DNA of 64,000 bases, taken from contig JAKLJY010000009.1 of the NCBI GenBank assembly GCA_023150895.1, positions 1 through 64,000 of the forward strand, given 5' to 3'. A model generated the notes under the pieces. That model saw only the letters and a program-made list of their open reading frames with translations, was not told where the DNA came from and searched no databases. Positions within the stretch are counted from its first letter, which is position 1. Every line of letters starts with the position of its first letter. The position numbers and the translations under genes were made by a program. Positions 1 through 8,075 of this stretch are shown piece by piece. This DNA is from Myxococcota bacterium. GTDB lineage: Bacteria > Myxococcota_A > Bradymonadia > UBA7976 > UBA1532.

Positions 1-477
1 GGCCGGCGCGAGCGCCGAGGCGGCGCGCAGCCCGCGCAGGGCCACGGCCGCCGCACGCGCGACCGCCGTCTCCTCGGGGGTGCCGGTGTGTCGCAGGCGC
101 TCGGCGAGCGGTCCGACGGCGGCGTCGCCCGCCAGACCGGCGAGCACCTCGACGGCCCGCAGTCGGTGCGCCATGCGAACACCGGCGTCGGCGGCGAGCC
201 GCGCGAGCGCGGCGGGCAGGGCGCCGTTCTCGTGGGCGAGCGCCTGCGCTCGATCCGCCGCGCGCGGCCGGCCGCCGAGCTGCCCGAGCTGCGCCAGGGC
301 GGTGTCGCGCCCGAGATCGTGCGACAGGGCTCGGAGTGTCGCGGCCGGGTCGAACGGCGCCGGTTCCGCGGCGGCGAAACCGGAGAGCAGGGCCACGCCG
401 AGCAGGGCGGCGATCGAGCGCCGTCGGACGAGCGTTGCGCGGGAGACGGGGCGAAGGGCGGGGGCGTGGGCGTTCAT
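1..477 (-). CDS. Secreted HEAT-like repeat protein, N-terminal part (runs off left edge)
   Basis: Open reading frame on the minus strand from an ATG at 477 to base 1 with no stop, so only the first 159 residues are seen. The N-terminus has a basic segment (VRRRSIAALLGVALLSGFAA) that reads as a signal peptide. What follows is Ala/Leu/Arg-rich helical sequence in which short helices recur (for example DTALAQLGQLGG and RLRAVEVLAGLAGD), as in HEAT or Armadillo-type scaffolds. Family and partner are unknown. Another HEAT-like secreted protein lies at the far right of the window. The 91 bases to the divergent gene at 569 must hold both promoters. Confidence 0.6.
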   Translation of the reverse strand, partial: MNAHAPALRPVSRATLVRRRSIAALLGVALLSGFAAAEPAPFDPAATLRALSHDLGRDTALAQLGQLGGRPRAADRAQALAHENGALPAALARLAADAGVRMAHRLRAVEVLAGLAGDAAVGPLAERLRHTGTPEETAVARAAAVALRGLRAASALAPA

Positions 478-568
478 GGCGGACGCGCGGAGCTTCGCGC
501 AATCCGGCGCGCGTGAGAAGGCCCGTTCGCCCCATGCACCGCGCGCCGGATTCTGGCACCCTCGGGCC

Positions 569-2848
569 ATGCGCCCGACGACGCCCCGAAGCTTTCGCCC
601 CGCCCGCCCCGCTGCCGCGCTGCCCGCCGTGCTCGGTGCGCTCGGCGTCACCCTCGGCCTCGCCTGCGACGACGTGCGGGCCCGCCGGGACGTTGCGCTG
701 TACGAAGACCTCGGCCGCGGAGGCGACGCGCTCGCCGTCGACACCGGCGGACCGGGGCCCGCCGACGCCCTCACCGGGGCCGGGGACGCCCGCGCAAGGC
801 GGGTCGATGGATCACCACCCGCCGGCGCGGATGCCGAGCCGACCGGAGAGGCCGACGGCGAACCACGCCCCGCGTTCGACGCCGAGGCGCCCGCCGACCC
901 CGACGGCGGACTCGCCCCGGGCCCCGATGGCGGGCCTTTCGCGGGCCCCGATGGCGGGGCTTTCCCGGGCCCCGATGGCGGGGCTTTCCCGGGCCCCGAT
1001 GGCGGGCTCGCCCCGGACCCGGATGGCGGCCTTCCCCCGGTCGCCGACGGCGGCCTTCCCCCTGACCCCGACGGCGGCCTTCCCCCCGACCCCGACGCCG
1101 GACCCGGCCCCGAGGTCTTCCTGACCGGCGTCATCCGGCCCGCAGACGAACGCACGCCGGTCGTCGTCGAGGCCCCGGCGCTCGGGTTGCGCACGCGCGC
1201 CGGGGCGCCGGACTTCACGTTCACGCTCGGGCCGCTCCCCGCGGACACGCCCGTCGTCCTGCGCGCCTCGGCGGCCGCGCACCAGACCGAGACGCTGCAG
1301 TACACCCCCGAGCCGGGCGCGCCGGCCGTCCTGCCCGAGCCCTTCTGGCTCTACCGGGGCGTGCGCGTCTCGGACGACGTCGGTGCCGAGCGCCTCTTCT
1401 TCGGCGGCGGGGACGACTGGCTGTTGTGGCCGACCGGCGATGTCCTCTCCGTCGCGCCGGTCGCCGCCGACCCCGCGGGACCGGGTCCGGGGCGCGTACT
1501 GGTGCCGTCGGCGTACGAGCTCTTCCTGGGCTTCACGCCGGGCCCCGACGATCTCGCGGCCGTCGTCCGGCGGCGGGGCGAGCCCGGGCTCGCCGGGGAC
1601 ATCGAGGTCTTCCCGCTGGCAGCGGGGGCCCGGCCGGACCATCGGACGCTCTTCCAGGAGGCGCAACCCTGGCTGCGCTGGATCGATGACCGCGCGCTGG
1701 CGCTCGTCCGGACGCGGCAGGCCCTGTCGCAGCTCGTCATCGCGGCGCCGGGCGGGCCGATCACGAACCTCGCCGACGGGGTGCCGTGGTTGCTCGTCAC
1801 GCGCCTGCAGAGCGGCGAGGTCGCCTACGCCGCCGGCCTGGCGCCCGAGTATGCCGTCCGGCTCGACGCGCTCGACGGCCGCCCGCCGCGCACGGTCAGC
1901 CCCCCGGAAGGCCCCGCCGGCGATGCATTCCTGTCCACGTCCCCCGACGGTCGACGCCTCTACTGGCGCAGCCCCGGCGGCACGCTCTGGGTCTACGACC
2001 GGGCCGCCGACGCCGCCCGCCCCCTGGCCGACGACGTGGCCGCGACCCCCCGCCCCACGCTGCTCGCCGATGGCGGGGTCTACTTCTGGCGCGGGGCGCC
2101 CGAAGCCGCCGACCTCTTCGTCTACGAGCCGGGCGAAGACGCGGAGCGCCGGCGCGCCGCGGCCGTCGACGCCCGCACCTTCTACCCCACCGCCGACGGG
2201 TTCTTCGTGACGGCCGGCGGACGCGGCCTGCTCCATGGCCTGCGCGCCGGCGCAGACGACGCCGCGCTCGCCGTCCCGGGCGCGGCGATCCAGTTCGCGG
2301 TCACCGGCGCCGGCGCCATCGTCCTCGCCGACGGGGTCGCCTTCACCTTCGTCCCCGGCGCGGGGGCCACCCGGCGCGGTGGCGACGGGCTCAGCCGGCT
2401 CGAGATCGCCCCGACGGGCGCGACGGCCTGGCAGGCCGACGCCGGGCGCCTGATGTACGTCCCCGGTCCCGGCCGAGCCGGCGAGGTCCAACGCCTGACC
2501 GTCGGCGGCGCGGCCTCGCCCGAGCGGGTGACGGAGCCCGCCCGCGAGGCCATCTACGTCCGCGACGTCGGGCCGTGGCGGCGGGTATTGCTGCCCCCCG
2601 GGTCCGGAGCGGACGTCGAATTCTCCGCCGACGCGACGCGCCTGCTCCCGCTCGACGCCGCGCGCGTGCTCGGCGCCGACGAAGAGGGCACGCTGCGCCT
2701 CTTCGACCCGGACACCGGCGCGGCGACGGGCTGGGCCCGCAACGTCGACGTCCGCGCGGGCCTGATCGAGCGCGGCCCGCTGCGCCGGTTCGCCGCGTAC
2801 GCCTGTGACCGGGGTGTCTTCGTCGTGCCGCTCGACGACGCGGAATGA
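569..2848 (+). CDS. Large lipoprotein with PDGG-repeat linker and propeller-like body
   Basis: 759-residue protein of unknown function. The ATG at 569 is chosen because it gives a lipoprotein signal peptide (basic start, hydrophobic core, lipobox LGLAC with Cys33); the frame is open further upstream. Residues about 110-180 are a tandem eight-residue repeat built on PDGG, a flexible spacer. From about 190 onward the sequence alternates short beta-like segments with recurring aromatic and Asp-Gly turns (LYWRSPGGTLWVYD, VYFWRGAPEAADLFVYEPG), as in WD40/YVTN-type beta-propellers; this is inference. It probably sits on the outer membrane, with the propeller held away from it. Its stop overlaps the start of the next gene (ATGA). 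Confidence 0.75.
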   Translation: MRPTTPRSFRPARPAAALPAVLGALGVTLGLACDDVRARRDVALYEDLGRGGDALAVDTGGPGPADALTGAGDARARRVDGSPPAGADAEPTGEADGEPRPAFDAEAPADPDGGLAPGPDGGPFAGPDGGAFPGPDGGAFPGPDGGLAPDPDGGLPPVADGGLPPDPDGGLPPDPDAGPGPEVFLTGVIRPADERTPVVVEAPALGLRTRAGAPDFTFTLGPLPADTPVVLRASAAAHQTETLQYTPEPGAPAVLPEPFWLYRGVRVSDDVGAERLFFGGGDDWLLWPTGDVLSVAPVAADPAGPGPGRVLVPSAYELFLGFTPGPDDLAAVVRRRGEPGLAGDIEVFPLAAGARPDHRTLFQEAQPWLRWIDDRALALVRTRQALSQLVIAAPGGPITNLADGVPWLLVTRLQSGEVAYAAGLAPEYAVRLDALDGRPPRTVSPPEGPAGDAFLSTSPDGRRLYWRSPGGTLWVYDRAADAARPLADDVAATPRPTLLADGGVYFWRGAPEAADLFVYEPGEDAERRRAAAVDARTFYPTADGFFVTAGGRGLLHGLRAGADDAALAVPGAAIQFAVTGAGAIVLADGVAFTFVPGAGATRRGGDGLSRLEIAPTGATAWQADAGRLMYVPGPGRAGEVQRLTVGGAASPERVTEPAREAIYVRDVGPWRRVLLPPGSGADVEFSADATRLLPLDAARVLGADEEGTLRLFDPDTGAATGWARNVDVRAGLIERGPLRRFAAYACDRGVFVVPLDDAE
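896..1105 (+). repeat. 24-bp coding tandem repeat (PDGG linker)
   Basis: About nine imperfect 24-base units encode an eight-residue repeat of the form xPDGGxxP inside the preceding lipoprotein. Two central units are nearly identical at the DNA level, which suggests recent slippage or unequal crossover. Confidence 0.8.
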
Positions 2849-3177
2849 GCCTCTTCGAGAGCTGGCCCGCGGCGTTCGCGCTGACGGCGGTCGTCGAGGC
2901 GCCGATCTACGCCCGGGCGCTGCGCCCGCGCCCGTGGGGCCGCGCGTTGCTGCAAGGCGCGCTGCTCAGCCTGCCCACCCATCCCCTGGTCTTCGTGTGG
3001 CTGCCACGGGTCTGGCCGGGCACGTACCCCGGCTACGTGGCCGCGGCCGAGGCCATCGCCGTGCTCGGCGAGGCCGCGCTCCTGTGGCGCCTGCGGGTGT
3101 CGCCCGCGCTGCTCTGGGCGCTCGCCGCCAACGCCGCGAGCACCGCCGTCGGACTCGGGCTGCGGGCGCCGGCCTGA
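2845..3177 (+). CDS. Small four-helix membrane protein, unknown function
   Basis: 110-residue hydrophobic protein. The ATG overlaps the stop of the upstream lipoprotein gene (ATGA), so the two are probably translationally coupled. Three or four membrane segments are visible: about residues 7-22, 34-52, 63-80 and 86-105, with Arg-rich loops between (ARALRPRPWGR, WRLRVS). No catalytic motif and no family recognised. It could help insert or sort the lipoprotein encoded just upstream, but only position supports that. It converges with the next gene after 14 bases. Confidence 0.65.
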   Translation: MSLFESWPAAFALTAVVEAPIYARALRPRPWGRALLQGALLSLPTHPLVFVWLPRVWPGTYPGYVAAAEAIAVLGEAALLWRLRVSPALLWALAANAASTAVGLGLRAPA

Positions 3178-3191
3178 CCGCAGGGGTCGGC

Positions 3192-3836
3192 TCAAAACCG
3201 CGTCAAGAGCCGTCCGCCGATCCGCACGTCCCACTGGCCGAGGACATCCTCGCCGCTGCGCCGGAACGTCACGGTATCGATGGGCACGGCAAAACTGGCC
3301 AGAAACGCGAGCCCGAAGTGGTCCCCCACATCGAGCGCGATCACACCGCGCTGCAGGCCGAAGAGCCCGCCCTGCCGATCGACCCAGGTCGCGTCCAGGC
3401 GCTCGATGCCCGCCGTGGCCACCGGGAACCCGAGTGCGAGCCCGCCGTCGAGGCCGACCGAGAACGGCCCCTCCACCACGACCAGGCCCAGACCACCGGC
3501 CACGTCCGCCCCGGCCAGGCTCTCGGTGATCTCCGTCGTCAGCGCCGGTCGCAGGTGCCCTTCGCCCCAGGCCACGGCGAAGAGCGTGCCGCCCGAGCGC
3601 CCGGCGGCGCCGCGGACCTGCAGCCCGATGCGCGGCGCGTCCGGGTGCCAGACCCCCTCGAACGTCAGTGCGAGCGCGTCGACGACGCCCCACCGCACGT
3701 CGACGGCCGGGGCGAGGGCCTCGACCCCCGCGCCCACGGCCACCCGGCCTGCCCCGGGCGCCCCGACGTGCTCGGGCAGCATCAAACGCGCCCCGAGAAG
3801 CATCACTACCGGCAGAAGGGGCACGGGCATCGCCAT
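3192..3836 (-). CDS. Putative secreted, outer-membrane-barrel-like protein
   Basis: 214-residue protein read from the first ATG of MAMPVPLLP, which begins a short signal-like hydrophobic stretch. The mature part is rich in Gly and alternating hydrophobic residues (GLGLVVVEGPFSVGLDGGLA, HFGLAFLASFAVPIDTVTF) and ends in Arg-Phe, typical of small outer-membrane beta-barrels. No family recognised. Its start lies 51 bases from the divergent isopentenyl-diphosphate isomerase gene, so both promoters share that gap. Confidence 0.6.
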   Translation of the reverse strand: MAMPVPLLPVVMLLGARLMLPEHVGAPGAGRVAVGAGVEALAPAVDVRWGVVDALALTFEGVWHPDAPRIGLQVRGAAGRSGGTLFAVAWGEGHLRPALTTEITESLAGADVAGGLGLVVVEGPFSVGLDGGLALGFPVATAGIERLDATWVDRQGGLFGLQRGVIALDVGDHFGLAFLASFAVPIDTVTFRRSGEDVLGQWDVRIGGRLLTRF

Positions 3837-3887
3837 CGGCGGCGACCGTAGCCCGAATCCCCCCCCTTGTGCTACACGGCGCGCGCC

Positions 3888-4955
3888 ATGTCGGACATCT
3901 ACAAACGCAAGCTGGACCACATCGAACTCTGCACGAACGGCGACGTCGAAAACGGCGTCCACCGCGGACTCTTCGAAGAGGTTCACCTCCTCCACGACGC
4001 CCTGCCCGAACTCGCGATGGACGAGCTCGATCTGCAGGCGAAGTTCCTCGACCACCAGCTCTCCGCGCCGCTGATGATCACCGGCATGACCGGCGGTCCG
4101 GCCGAGGCCGGCGAGATCAACCGCGGCCTCGCCATCCTGTGCGCGGACATGGGCATCGCCTTCGGGGTGGGCAGTCAGCGCATCGTCGCCCGGGCCCCCG
4201 AGTCGACGGAGACGTTCCGGGTGCGGTCCGTCGCGCCCAACGTCGTGCTCATCGGCAACATCGGGGTGATGCAGGCCAAAGCGCTCGGCGCCGCCCGGGT
4301 GCTCGAGCTCGTCATGGCCATCGAGGCGGACTACCTGGCGGTTCACCTGAACCCGGCCATGGAGCTCGTCCAGCCCGGTACGGATGCCGATCGCGACTTC
4401 CGCGGCGGTTACGACACCATCGGGCACCTCGTCGACGCGCTCGGCGGGCGCGTCCTGATCAAGGAGTGTGGCACCGGCCTCTCCCCGAAGGTCGTCCGGC
4501 GGCTGATGGGCCTCGGCGTGCGCGCCGTGGATGTCAGCGGCGTCGGCGGCACGAGCTGGATCAAGGTCGAGGCGCTGCGCAACGAGGGCATGCACGGCCG
4601 ATTGGGCAAGACGTTCGCGGCCTGGGGCCTGCCCACCGCGCCGGCCACCGCCATGGCCCGCAGCGTCGCCCCGGACGCGACGATCGTCGCTTCCGGCGGC
4701 ATCGACAACGGCCTCACCGCCGCCCGCGCGCTGGCCCTCGGCGCGAGCGTCGCCGGCTTGGCGCGCCCCGTCCTTCAGGCCTGGCAGCGCGAGGGCGCGG
4801 CCGGCGCATACGGTTTCCTCTCGGAGGTCCTCGCGGGGCTGCGCATGGCCATGATGCTGACCGGCAGCCGCTCGGTCGCCGACCTGCGCGACACGCCGCG
4901 CGTGTACGGTCCCAATCTCCACGGTTGGCTGCAGCAGACCGGGGTCCTTCGATGA
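3888..4955 (+). CDS. fni: Isopentenyl-diphosphate delta-isomerase, type 2
   Basis: 355-residue cytoplasmic flavoenzyme that interconverts isopentenyl and dimethylallyl diphosphate, using FMN and NAD(P)H. Family hallmarks are in order: GMTGG (66-70), VGSQR (94-98), IGNIGV (122-127), the HLN/QPGTDxDxDF block (153-171, with Glu159 before it), IKECGTGLSP (191-200) and the flavin-phosphate loop SGVGGTSW (217-224). Length matches the family. The ATG at 3888 begins MSDIYKRKLDHI, the usual type 2 N-terminus; an in-frame start seven codons upstream is less likely. First gene of an overlapping set with HMG-CoA reductase and mevalonate kinase, as in other bacterial mevalonate clusters. Confidence 0.97.
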   Translation: MSDIYKRKLDHIELCTNGDVENGVHRGLFEEVHLLHDALPELAMDELDLQAKFLDHQLSAPLMITGMTGGPAEAGEINRGLAILCADMGIAFGVGSQRIVARAPESTETFRVRSVAPNVVLIGNIGVMQAKALGAARVLELVMAIEADYLAVHLNPAMELVQPGTDADRDFRGGYDTIGHLVDALGGRVLIKECGTGLSPKVVRRLMGLGVRAVDVSGVGGTSWIKVEALRNEGMHGRLGKTFAAWGLPTAPATAMARSVAPDATIVASGGIDNGLTAARALALGASVAGLARPVLQAWQREGAAGAYGFLSEVLAGLRMAMMLTGSRSVADLRDTPRVYGPNLHGWLQQTGVLR

Positions 4956-6244
4956 CCGAGCGCCCCGTCGACGCCCGCATTCCGGGCTTCTACAAGCTCG
5001 ATCTCGAGGCCCGGCACGCCGAGCTCCGGGCGCGTTTCGGCCTGACGGACGCCGACCTCGACGTCCTGGCGAACGGCGCCGGGCTGCGCTGGGACCGGGC
5101 CGACAAGATGATCGAGAACTGCATCGGTGTTTTCGGTCTGCCGGTGGGCCTGGGCCTGAATCTCCGGATCAACGGGGTCGACCGGGTCGTCCCGATGGTC
5201 GTCGAGGAGCCCTCCGTCGTGGCGGCGGTCAGCAACATGGCCCGCGTCGTGCGGGACGCCGGCGGCTTCACCGGCGACGCCGATCCCCCCATCATGATCG
5301 GCCAGGTGCAGCTCCTCGACGCGCCCGATCCGGAGGCCGCCGTCGCTGCGCTGCTGGCCAACCGCGCGCTGATTCTCGCCCGGGCGAACGCCGTCCACCC
5401 CAACATGGCCGCACGGGGCGCCGGTGCACGGGACCTCGAGGTGCGTCGATTCGACGCTCCCTGGCCGATGATCGTCTTGCACCTGCTCATCGACTGCGCC
5501 GACGCCATGGGGGCCAACGCCATCAACGCCATGGCCGAGGGGGTCGCCCCGCTCGTCGAGTCGCTGACCGGCGGTCGGGTGTGCCTCCGCATCCTGAGCA
5601 ACCTGGCCGATCGTCGGTGCGCGCGCGCCACCTGCCGGGTGCCGGTCTCCCTGCTCGACACGCCCGATCACGACGGCCGCGAGGTCGCCGCCGGCATCGA
5701 AACGGCCTGGAAGTTCGCCGACGTCTGTCCCTACCGGGCCGCGACGCACAACAAGGGCGTGATGAACGGCATCGACGCCGTGGCCATCGCCACCGGCAAC
5801 GACTGGCGCAGCGTCGAGGCCGGCGCCCACGCCTTCGCCGCGCGGGATGGCCGGTACCGATCGCTGACGGAGTGGCGGGTCGAGGGCGATGTGCTCGTCG
5901 GCCGCATCGAGCTGCCCATGGCCGTCGGGACGGTCGGCGGGTCGACACAGGTTCACCCGACGATCCAGGTCCTGCGCAAGCTTTTGGGGGTGGACTCCGC
6001 CGGCGAGCTCGGCGTGGTCATGGCCGCCGTCGGCCTGGCTCAGAACATGGCCGCCCTGCGCGCCCTCGCGACCGAGGGCATCCAGCGGGGCCACATGGCG
6101 TTGCACGCGCGCTCGGTGGCGCTGGCCGCCGGGGCCGAGGGCGAGCTCGTGGACCGCATCGCCGACGACCTGGTGCAGCGGGGCGAGATCAAGCTCCACA
6201 CCGCGCAGGCCATTCTGCAATCGCTGCGCGAGGCCGACGCGTGA
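4952..6244 (+). CDS. mvaA: Hydroxymethylglutaryl-CoA reductase, class II
   Basis: 430-residue cytoplasmic enzyme reducing HMG-CoA to mevalonate, the committed step of the mevalonate pathway. Motifs: ENCIG (55-59), EEPSVVAAVSN (85-95, with the catalytic Glu), DAMGANAINAMAEGV (184-198), THNKGVMNGID (265-275, catalytic Lys268), TGNDW (281-285, catalytic Asp284) and GHMALHAR near 380, which carries the catalytic His. Length and motifs fit the soluble bacterial class II enzymes, with no membrane anchor. The ATG overlaps the fni stop (ATGA). The direction (mevalonate synthesis, not degradation) is inferred from mevalonate kinase immediately downstream. Confidence 0.96.
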   Translation: MTERPVDARIPGFYKLDLEARHAELRARFGLTDADLDVLANGAGLRWDRADKMIENCIGVFGLPVGLGLNLRINGVDRVVPMVVEEPSVVAAVSNMARVVRDAGGFTGDADPPIMIGQVQLLDAPDPEAAVAALLANRALILARANAVHPNMAARGAGARDLEVRRFDAPWPMIVLHLLIDCADAMGANAINAMAEGVAPLVESLTGGRVCLRILSNLADRRCARATCRVPVSLLDTPDHDGREVAAGIETAWKFADVCPYRAATHNKGVMNGIDAVAIATGNDWRSVEAGAHAFAARDGRYRSLTEWRVEGDVLVGRIELPMAVGTVGGSTQVHPTIQVLRKLLGVDSAGELGVVMAAVGLAQNMAALRALATEGIQRGHMALHARSVALAAGAEGELVDRIADDLVQRGEIKLHTAQAILQSLREADA

Positions 6245-7230
6245 GCGGGCGCCCGGGACTGGCCTCGAACGCCGCGCCACGCCGCGTCGCCACGGGAGCC
6301 GCCCCCGGCAAGGTCATCCTCTTCGGCGAGCACGCCGCGGTATACGGCCGCCCCGCCCTGGCCGCGGCGCTCGGGCGCGGGCTCGGCGCGACGGTCGAGG
6401 CCGATCCCGACGGCCCCGTGCTGCACCTGCCCGCCTGGGGCCAGACGGTCCGCCTGCGGCCCGGCCCGGACGGGCGCGCCGGCTTCGAGTCGTTGCCGCG
6501 GGCGTTCGCGGCCGCGCTCGACGCCGCCGGACTGCACGGCCCGACCGCGCGGGCCATCGCCGTGACGCTCGATGGCGCGTTGCCGCCCAGCGTCGGCCTC
6601 GGCTCGAGCGCCGCCTTCGCCGTCTCGCTGCTGCGCGCGCTGAGCGCCTGGGCGGGCGCGCCCCTCGACGACGCCGCCCTGCTCGACGCCGCGTACTCCG
6701 TGGAGCAGGTGTTTCACGGCACCCCGAGCGGGGTGGACCACACGGTGGCGACGCTGGGTGGCTGCCTGCGGTTTCAGCGGGGCGCGGTGCCGACGTTCGT
6801 GCGGGTCCCGATCGGCCGCCCGGTGCCGCTCGTCGTGGCCTTCGCGCCCCGCGACACCACCGGACGCGACGTCGTCGCGGGGCTGCGGTCCCGCCGCGAC
6901 GCGCTGCCGACCGTGTACGAGCGCCTGTTCGACGCCATCGGCGAGCTCACCTCCGCAGGCGAAGCGGCCCTGGCGGCGGGGGACCTGCCTGCGCTCGGCC
7001 GGCTCTTCGACCTGAATCACGAGATCCTGCGTGCGTGCGGGGTCTCGAGCGCGGTCAACGACGAGCTCGTCGCGCTCTCGCGACGCCACGGGGCCCTGGG
7101 GGCCAAGCTCACGGGGGCCGGGGGCGGTGGGGCCGTCATCGCGCTCGTACCGGGCGATCCGGCGCCGCTCCTGCAGGCCGTCGGTCGCGCCGGGCACGGC
7201 GCTTTCGCGACCACCCTCGATGATCCTTGA
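6241..7230 (+). CDS. mvk: Mevalonate kinase (GHMP kinase family)
   Basis: 329-residue ATP-dependent kinase forming 5-phosphomevalonate. Motif 1 PGKVILFGEHAAVYG (22-36), motif 2 PPSVGLGSSAAFAVSL (115-130, ATP-binding loop), SGVDHTVATLGG (163-174), and motif 3 KLTGAGGGGAVIAL near residue 295. The GEHAxVYG form distinguishes mevalonate kinase from the phosphomevalonate kinase elsewhere in this window (GEYAVVEG). The GTG at 6241 overlaps the mvaA stop (GTGA); no better start exists. The C-terminus overlaps the next gene by 11 bases. Confidence 0.94.
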   Translation: MSGRPGLASNAAPRRVATGAAPGKVILFGEHAAVYGRPALAAALGRGLGATVEADPDGPVLHLPAWGQTVRLRPGPDGRAGFESLPRAFAAALDAAGLHGPTARAIAVTLDGALPPSVGLGSSAAFAVSLLRALSAWAGAPLDDAALLDAAYSVEQVFHGTPSGVDHTVATLGGCLRFQRGAVPTFVRVPIGRPVPLVVAFAPRDTTGRDVVAGLRSRRDALPTVYERLFDAIGELTSAGEAALAAGDLPALGRLFDLNHEILRACGVSSAVNDELVALSRRHGALGAKLTGAGGGGAVIALVPGDPAPLLQAVGRAGHGAFATTLDDP

Positions 7231-8005
7231 GGCCCTGGCGCTCGGGGCCGTGGCCCCCGCCGCGCCGGCGCCCGAGAAGCCAGCCGCGAGCATCCCCGTC
7301 GCACCGGCACCGGCCGCCCCGTTCGGCCCGCCGGACGGCCCGCTGCGCCTGAGCGGTGGTTTCGGCACGGGCCAGCTCTCCGACGGCGGCGAGACGAAGG
7401 CGTCGGCGCGCACGGGCCAGGCGGCCCTGGAGTGGCTGGGTCGGCCGGGCCTGCGCGCCGGCCTCGCCTGGCGAACGGTCGGTCGCGATCTTCACCGCAC
7501 CTGCGCGCCCGCAGCGGGCAGCGAGACCCCCGGCCGGTGCCCGCAGGGCGGGGTCACGGGGCGCGCGACGAACCACGCGCTCGCCCTGACCGCCGGGCTC
7601 TCGACCGCCCACCTCGGTCTCTCGGCGGGCGGCGCCTGGGTGTACGACCGACGCCTCGAACCGGACGGCGCGGTGGTGTCGACCCACGGGTTTCGACCGG
7701 CCGGGCACCTGCGTCTCGGCCCCGCGGACCTCGTCTGTCTGCGCGCCGCGGCCTGGGACGCCGGCCCCGAGACCCCCGGCACGGGGACCCTGCGGGCGGG
7801 CGTCGAGGTCACCCCGGGGGCCGGGCGCGTGCTTCTGGGCGCCATCTACGAGTCCCCGGCCTGGGGCCTCCTGCTGGCGGGCCAGGTCCCGATGGGTCCA
7901 CACGCCGCACTGGCCGTCTCCGGCGCCGCCCACCCCACCGCCCCGGCGCGGCTCGTCCTGCTCTCGGTCGGCGTCGTCCTCGCCTTCGATCCGACGGGCC
8001 CCTGA
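7220..8005 (+). CDS. Putative envelope protein downstream of mevalonate kinase
   Basis: 261 residues, unrecognised. The ATG at 7220 lies inside the end of mvk, so translation is probably coupled. An N-terminal hydrophobic Ala/Pro segment (MILEALALGAVAPAAPAPEK) could be a weak signal peptide. The rest has the alternating Gly-hydrophobic texture of a beta-barrel (LRLSGGFGTGQLSDGGE, LRAGLAWRTVGRDL, LALTAGLSTAHLGLSAGGAW) with two Cys in a loop (CAPAAGSETPGRC). Nothing ties it to isoprenoid chemistry except position. A GC hairpin follows the stop. Confidence 0.65.
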   Translation: MILEALALGAVAPAAPAPEKPAASIPVAPAPAAPFGPPDGPLRLSGGFGTGQLSDGGETKASARTGQAALEWLGRPGLRAGLAWRTVGRDLHRTCAPAAGSETPGRCPQGGVTGRATNHALALTAGLSTAHLGLSAGGAWVYDRRLEPDGAVVSTHGFRPAGHLRLGPADLVCLRAAAWDAGPETPGTGTLRAGVEVTPGAGRVLLGAIYESPAWGLLLAGQVPMGPHAALAVSGAAHPTAPARLVLLSVGVVLAFDPTGP

Positions 8006-8027
8006 CCCGGGGTCCCGGCGCCCGGGT
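8005..8027. terminator. GC-rich hairpin after the mevalonate kinase operon
   Basis: ACCCGGG (8005-8011) pairs with CCCGGGT (8021-8027) across a 9-base loop, starting on the last base of the preceding stop codon. No T-tract follows, so it may be a weak or factor-assisted terminator, or chance in such GC-rich DNA. Confidence 0.3.
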
Positions 8028-8075
8028 GCGTGCGCGGACGCAGCGCGCGCCGCGCGATGGCGATATGGTACGCCC

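Noticed and set aside
812-2491. Long minus-strand open frame opposite the first lipoprotein gene
   Set aside because: Very high GC leaves alternative frames open; the translation is Arg/Gly/Ala-rich without a signal peptide or domain, while the plus frame has a lipobox and coherent repeats.
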